From Clostridia bacterium (GTDB lineage: Bacteria; Bacillota; Clostridia; Oscillospirales; SIG627), in NCBI GenBank assembly GCA_017408325.1, contig JAFQUW010000087.1:1-7662 (forward strand): DNA of 7,662 nt, written 5' to 3'. This document shows, one piece after another, positions 6,189 to 7,662 of the stretch (positions within the stretch are counted from its first letter, which is position 1; the number at the start of each line of letters is the position of its first letter). The notes beneath the pieces are model-generated. The model saw only the letters and a list, made by a program, of their open reading frames with translations. It did no database searches and had not been told where the DNA came from. The position numbers and the translations under genes are program-made.

Positions 6189-6960
6189 GGCGGGAAAGGG
6201 CGACCGAGGTGTAATAGGTGAAGGCGGTAATGATGAGAAGCACAACGGCGATCATACAGGCAAGCGCGACGAGTGCATCGGAAAGAAGCAGATACGGCAG
6301 AATGAGCAGTGCCACGGTGACGAGGTACGCGACCCCCGTGTAAGCGCAGGACTTAAACGCATCGTCCCGCCCTTCACTGCGCGCCGACAAGAACTCACTT
6401 GCCGCCATCGAGAAGGTCGCGGAAATGCCGACGATGAGTCCCGAGAGCGCGATGCGGCGCGGATCGCCGAGGGCAAAGGTGAAGCCGGCAAGGCTTCCCG
6501 TCAGCTCCACGAGCGCGTCGTTTAAGCCCAGCACCATACTGCCGACGTACTGCAGTCTCTCCTCGTCGAGGATCTCAAGGAGTGCCTGCTCGTGTTCCTC
6601 CTCGTCGCGGCGGATCTTCACCGACTCAGGCACTTCCTGTTCCAACTTTTCGTATTCCGCCTGTGCGCCCGCCTCGCCGCGCTCCATGAGCTTCACGGCA
6701 AAGGTAAAGCCGAAGATGCGCGCAAGAAGCTTGTATTTGAAGACCTTCGCTTTCTGCACCTTGAGGTCTCGTCCGGTGTAGGCGCGCCAGATCTCACAGT
6801 GCCCCGCCTCCTCGTCGGCAAGTCGATGCAAGACCTCGCGGTTGTGCTCGCCTTTGGCAAACTTTGCGATCTCGCGGTAGATCACGCTCTCGTTGAGCTC
6901 GTTTTGCTGCATCTTCAAAATGATGGCAAGCGCCTCGTTTGACACGGTTTTTTCAGTCAT
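6082..6960 (-). CDS. Ferritin-like (rubrerythrin-type) / VIT1 membrane protein, MbfA-like iron transporter
   Basis: A 292-residue two-part protein. The N-terminal part (about 1-135) is a ferritin-like four-helix domain with two ExxH motifs, E51-A-G-H54 and E120-E-E-H123. Further candidate di-iron ligands E24 and E93 lie exactly 27 residues before each. The C-terminal part (about 138-292) is a VIT1/CCC1-type transporter with GSMVLGLNDALVELTG, MAASEFLSARSEGRDD and about five hydrophobic segments. Proteins of this build (MbfA in alphaproteobacteria) are linked to iron export or oxidative stress; by analogy this one probably moves Fe2+ or Mn2+ across the membrane. The reading frame runs open back to 7131, but the start at 6960 is preferred: GGAGG lies seven bases upstream, a good promoter is at 6989-7017, and the protein then begins MTEKTVSNEALAI. 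Convergent to the nuclease gene over a shared terminator. A duplicate of its last 107 bases lies at 2018-2124. Confidence 0.88.
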   Translation of the reverse strand: MTEKTVSNEALAIILKMQQNELNESVIYREIAKFAKGEHNREVLHRLADEEAGHCEIWRAYTGRDLKVQKAKVFKYKLLARIFGFTFAVKLMERGEAGAQAEYEKLEQEVPESVKIRRDEEEHEQALLEILDEERLQYVGSMVLGLNDALVELTGSLAGFTFALGDPRRIALSGLIVGISATFSMAASEFLSARSEGRDDAFKSCAYTGVAYLVTVALLILPYLLLSDALVALACMIAVVLLIITAFTYYTSVALSRPFFSRFFEMAGISVGVAVLSFAVGVAAKALLGVEV

Positions 6961-6988
6961 ACGAAAACCTCCGAAGTTGATTGCCTTT

Positions 6989-7017
6989 ATGATACCGAAA
7001 AGACGGGACAAAGTCAA
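6989..7017 (-). promoter_or_regulatory. Promoter of the ferritin-like/VIT1 gene
   Basis: On the minus strand TTGACT (7012-7017), a 17-base spacer and TATCAT (6989-6994), close to the sigma-70 consensus. The -10 is 28 bases before the ATG, leaving a short leader with GGAGG. It lies back to back with the promoter at 7051-7079. Confidence 0.7.
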
Positions 7018-7050
7018 GAGGCGAGCGGATAAGCTGTGTGATTTTGTCAC

Positions 7051-7079
7051 TTTACAAACCGCTGTGCATTTGGTATAAT
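7051..7079 (+). promoter_or_regulatory. Strong promoter of the TM1266-hydE operon
   Basis: TTTACA (7051-7056), a 17-base spacer and a perfect TATAAT (7074-7079) preceded by TGG, an extended -10. Transcription would start near 7086, giving a leader of about 135 bases before the first gene. Confidence 0.8.
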
Positions 7080-7085
7080 ACGCTT

Positions 7086-7200
7086 GCAGTCCTGACACAA
7101 AGAAGTTCTGCGTGAAAGGTGTGGCATTCATACACTCTGCCTCTCTTGGCAGAGGGAATCTTGTCGTTTTGCCGCGCCGTTTGGTGCGGTTTATTTTTTT
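7086..7200 (+). promoter_or_regulatory. Structured leader with attenuator-like alternative pairings
   Basis: The leader RNA can form: hairpin A, GTGTG (7119-7123) with TACAC (7131-7135); hairpin B, CTCTGCC (7135-7141) with GGCAGAG (7148-7154); and an intrinsic terminator at 7172-7200. Also, GGTGTGGC (7118-7125) can pair over 8 bp (two G-U) with GCCGCGCC (7171-7178), the 5' arm of the terminator. That pairing encloses hairpin B and excludes both hairpin A and the terminator. This on/off logic is typical of riboswitches and protein-controlled attenuators. GCAG (7086-7089) can also meet CTGC (7108-7111). I recognise no known class; there is no T-box sequence. The ligand is unknown. Confidence 0.55.
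7172..7200 (+). terminator. Intrinsic terminator inside the hydrogenase-maturation leader
   Basis: CCGCGCC (7172-7178) pairs with GGTGCGG (7183-7189), including one G-U, around the loop GTTT. TTTATTTTTTT (7190-7200) follows. It lies downstream of a strong promoter and 20 bases before the first start codon, with no gene before it to terminate on this strand, so it is read as a regulatory terminator. Confidence 0.7.
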
Positions 7201-7220
7201 GAAACGAAAGGAGACGGAGG

Positions 7221-7481
7221 ATGGAAACGAGAGTCGCCGTCATCAGCATCATCGTCGAAAAGGGCGAACAGGTAGAGACGATCAACGCACTTCTTCACGA
7301 GTGCGCGGACTTCATCATCGGGCGCATGGGCATCCCCTACCGACGCCGAAGCGTGTCGATCATCTCGATCGCCATCGACGCGCCGCAGGACGTCATCTCC
7401 ACCCTCTCGGGCAAGATCGGCACGCTCTCCGGCGTCTGCGTCAAGACCGCCTACTCGCAGGTGACGGGCCATGACGGATAA
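7221..7481 (+). CDS. TM1266-family putative iron-only hydrogenase system regulator
   Basis: An 86-residue ACT-like alpha/beta protein of the TM1266 family. It starts ETRVAVISIIVEKGEQVETI and contains FIIGRMGIPYRRRSVSIISIAIDAP and LSGKIGTLSGVCVKTAYSQ, all typical of the family. Members sit beside [FeFe]-hydrogenase maturation genes and are thought to regulate or sense within that system; the mechanism is not established. The start is supported by AAAGGAG at 7207-7213, seven bases before ATG; a second GGAGG touches the ATG. Its last 11 bases overlap hydE, so the two are translationally coupled in one operon. Expression probably depends on the leader terminator at 7172-7200. Confidence 0.88.
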   Translation: METRVAVISIIVEKGEQVETINALLHECADFIIGRMGIPYRRRSVSIISIAIDAPQDVISTLSGKIGTLSGVCVKTAYSQVTGHDG

Positions 7482-7662
7482 CATTCTTCTCATCGACCGC
7501 CTCGCAGACGGGGACACGCTCTCCCACGCCGAATTTCTGACGCTCCTGTCCGAGCGAGACGAAGAAACCGTCGCCTACCTGACGAAAAAAGACGACGAGG
7601 AGCGCCGACGCGTCTACCAAACCCGCGTCTTTGTCCGTGGGCTCATTGAGATCTCAAACGTC
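7471..7662 (+). CDS. hydE: [FeFe]-hydrogenase maturation radical SAM enzyme HydE, 5' part
   Basis: The first 64 codons, open to the window edge. The N-terminal helices (LSHAEFLTLLSERDEETVAYL) lead into VYQTRVFVRGLIEISNV, which matches the strand just before the CxxxCxxC radical-SAM cluster motif in HydE (a Cys is expected next, beyond the window). HydE helps build the di-iron subcluster of the H-cluster with HydF and HydG. BioB-like relatives share this fold, but the 'RGLIEISN' wording and the TM1266 neighbour favour HydE. ATG at 7471 lies inside the end of the preceding gene; the ribosome binding site is weak (GGTGA), consistent with translational coupling. Confidence 0.85.
   Translation, partial: MTDNILLIDRLADGDTLSHAEFLTLLSERDEETVAYLTKKDDEERRRVYQTRVFVRGLIEISNV

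Noticed and set aside
6961..7131. N-terminal extension of the ferritin-like/VIT1 gene up to an ATG at 7131.
   Set aside because: The extension would cross a near-consensus promoter (6989-7017), lacks family similarity, and the start at 6960 has GGAGG at ideal distance.
7086..7200. T-box or another known riboswitch class in the hydrogenase leader.
   Set aside because: No T-box antiterminator sequence (GGGTGG-ACCGCG type) and no signature of TPP, FMN, SAM or cobalamin elements could be read; kept only as an unclassified attenuator candidate.
7471..7662. Biotin synthase (bioB) instead of hydE.
   Set aside because: The N-terminal wording before the expected cluster motif and the overlapping TM1266-family gene both favour HydE, though the cluster itself is outside the window.

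Overview
The window looks like a chromosomal stretch of an anaerobic Firmicute, probably an uncultured Clostridia-type gut organism. The basis is an [FeFe]-hydrogenase maturation operon start (TM1266-family regulator, then hydE), a membrane-bound ferritin/VIT1-type iron protein, purine-rich ribosome binding sites, sigma-70-like promoters and fairly GC-rich coding sequence. No lineage can be fixed from the sequence alone.

Layout: (1) 1-1963, a cell-surface LamG-like plus calcineurin-like metallophosphoesterase protein (MPE1) with its promoter. (2) 1974-2124, an intrinsic terminator followed by a broken 3' end of a VIT1-type gene; this block is an almost exact direct repeat of 6038-6188. (3) 2154-4149, a diverged paralogue of MPE1 (MPE2) with its own promoter. 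(4) 4145-6045, a gene for a protein with six zinc ribbons and a Vsr/DUF559-like nuclease domain, visibly lower in GC and bounded by an exact 20-nt direct repeat. (5) 6038-6070, a bidirectional terminator shared by the zinc-ribbon gene and the convergent intact gene for a ferritin-like/VIT1 membrane protein (6082-6960, minus strand). (6) 6989-7079, divergent promoters. (7) 7086-7200, a structured leader with a terminator and a mutually exclusive pairing. (8) 7221-7662, the TM1266-family gene and the first 64 codons of hydE.

History that can be read: the ancestral order was probably MPE - terminator - VIT1 gene (convergent). A duplication or recombination gave a second MPE gene and left a VIT1 tail behind MPE1. 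Later a nuclease/zinc-ribbon cassette of 1,881 bp entered between the MPE2 stop codon and its terminator. Deleting it between the 20-nt repeats restores an MPE2-terminator junction equivalent to that of MPE1. The nuclease gene now ends at the old MPE2 terminator, and MPE2 is followed by a different hairpin at the left end of the cassette.

The most interesting points are the cassette with a reconstructable empty site, the duplicated terminator/VIT1 tail, and the attenuator-like leader before the hydrogenase maturation genes. Functionally the window holds two surface phosphoesterases of unknown substrate, one probable selfish or defence-type nuclease gene, one iron-handling gene, and an iron-sulfur enzyme maturation operon.
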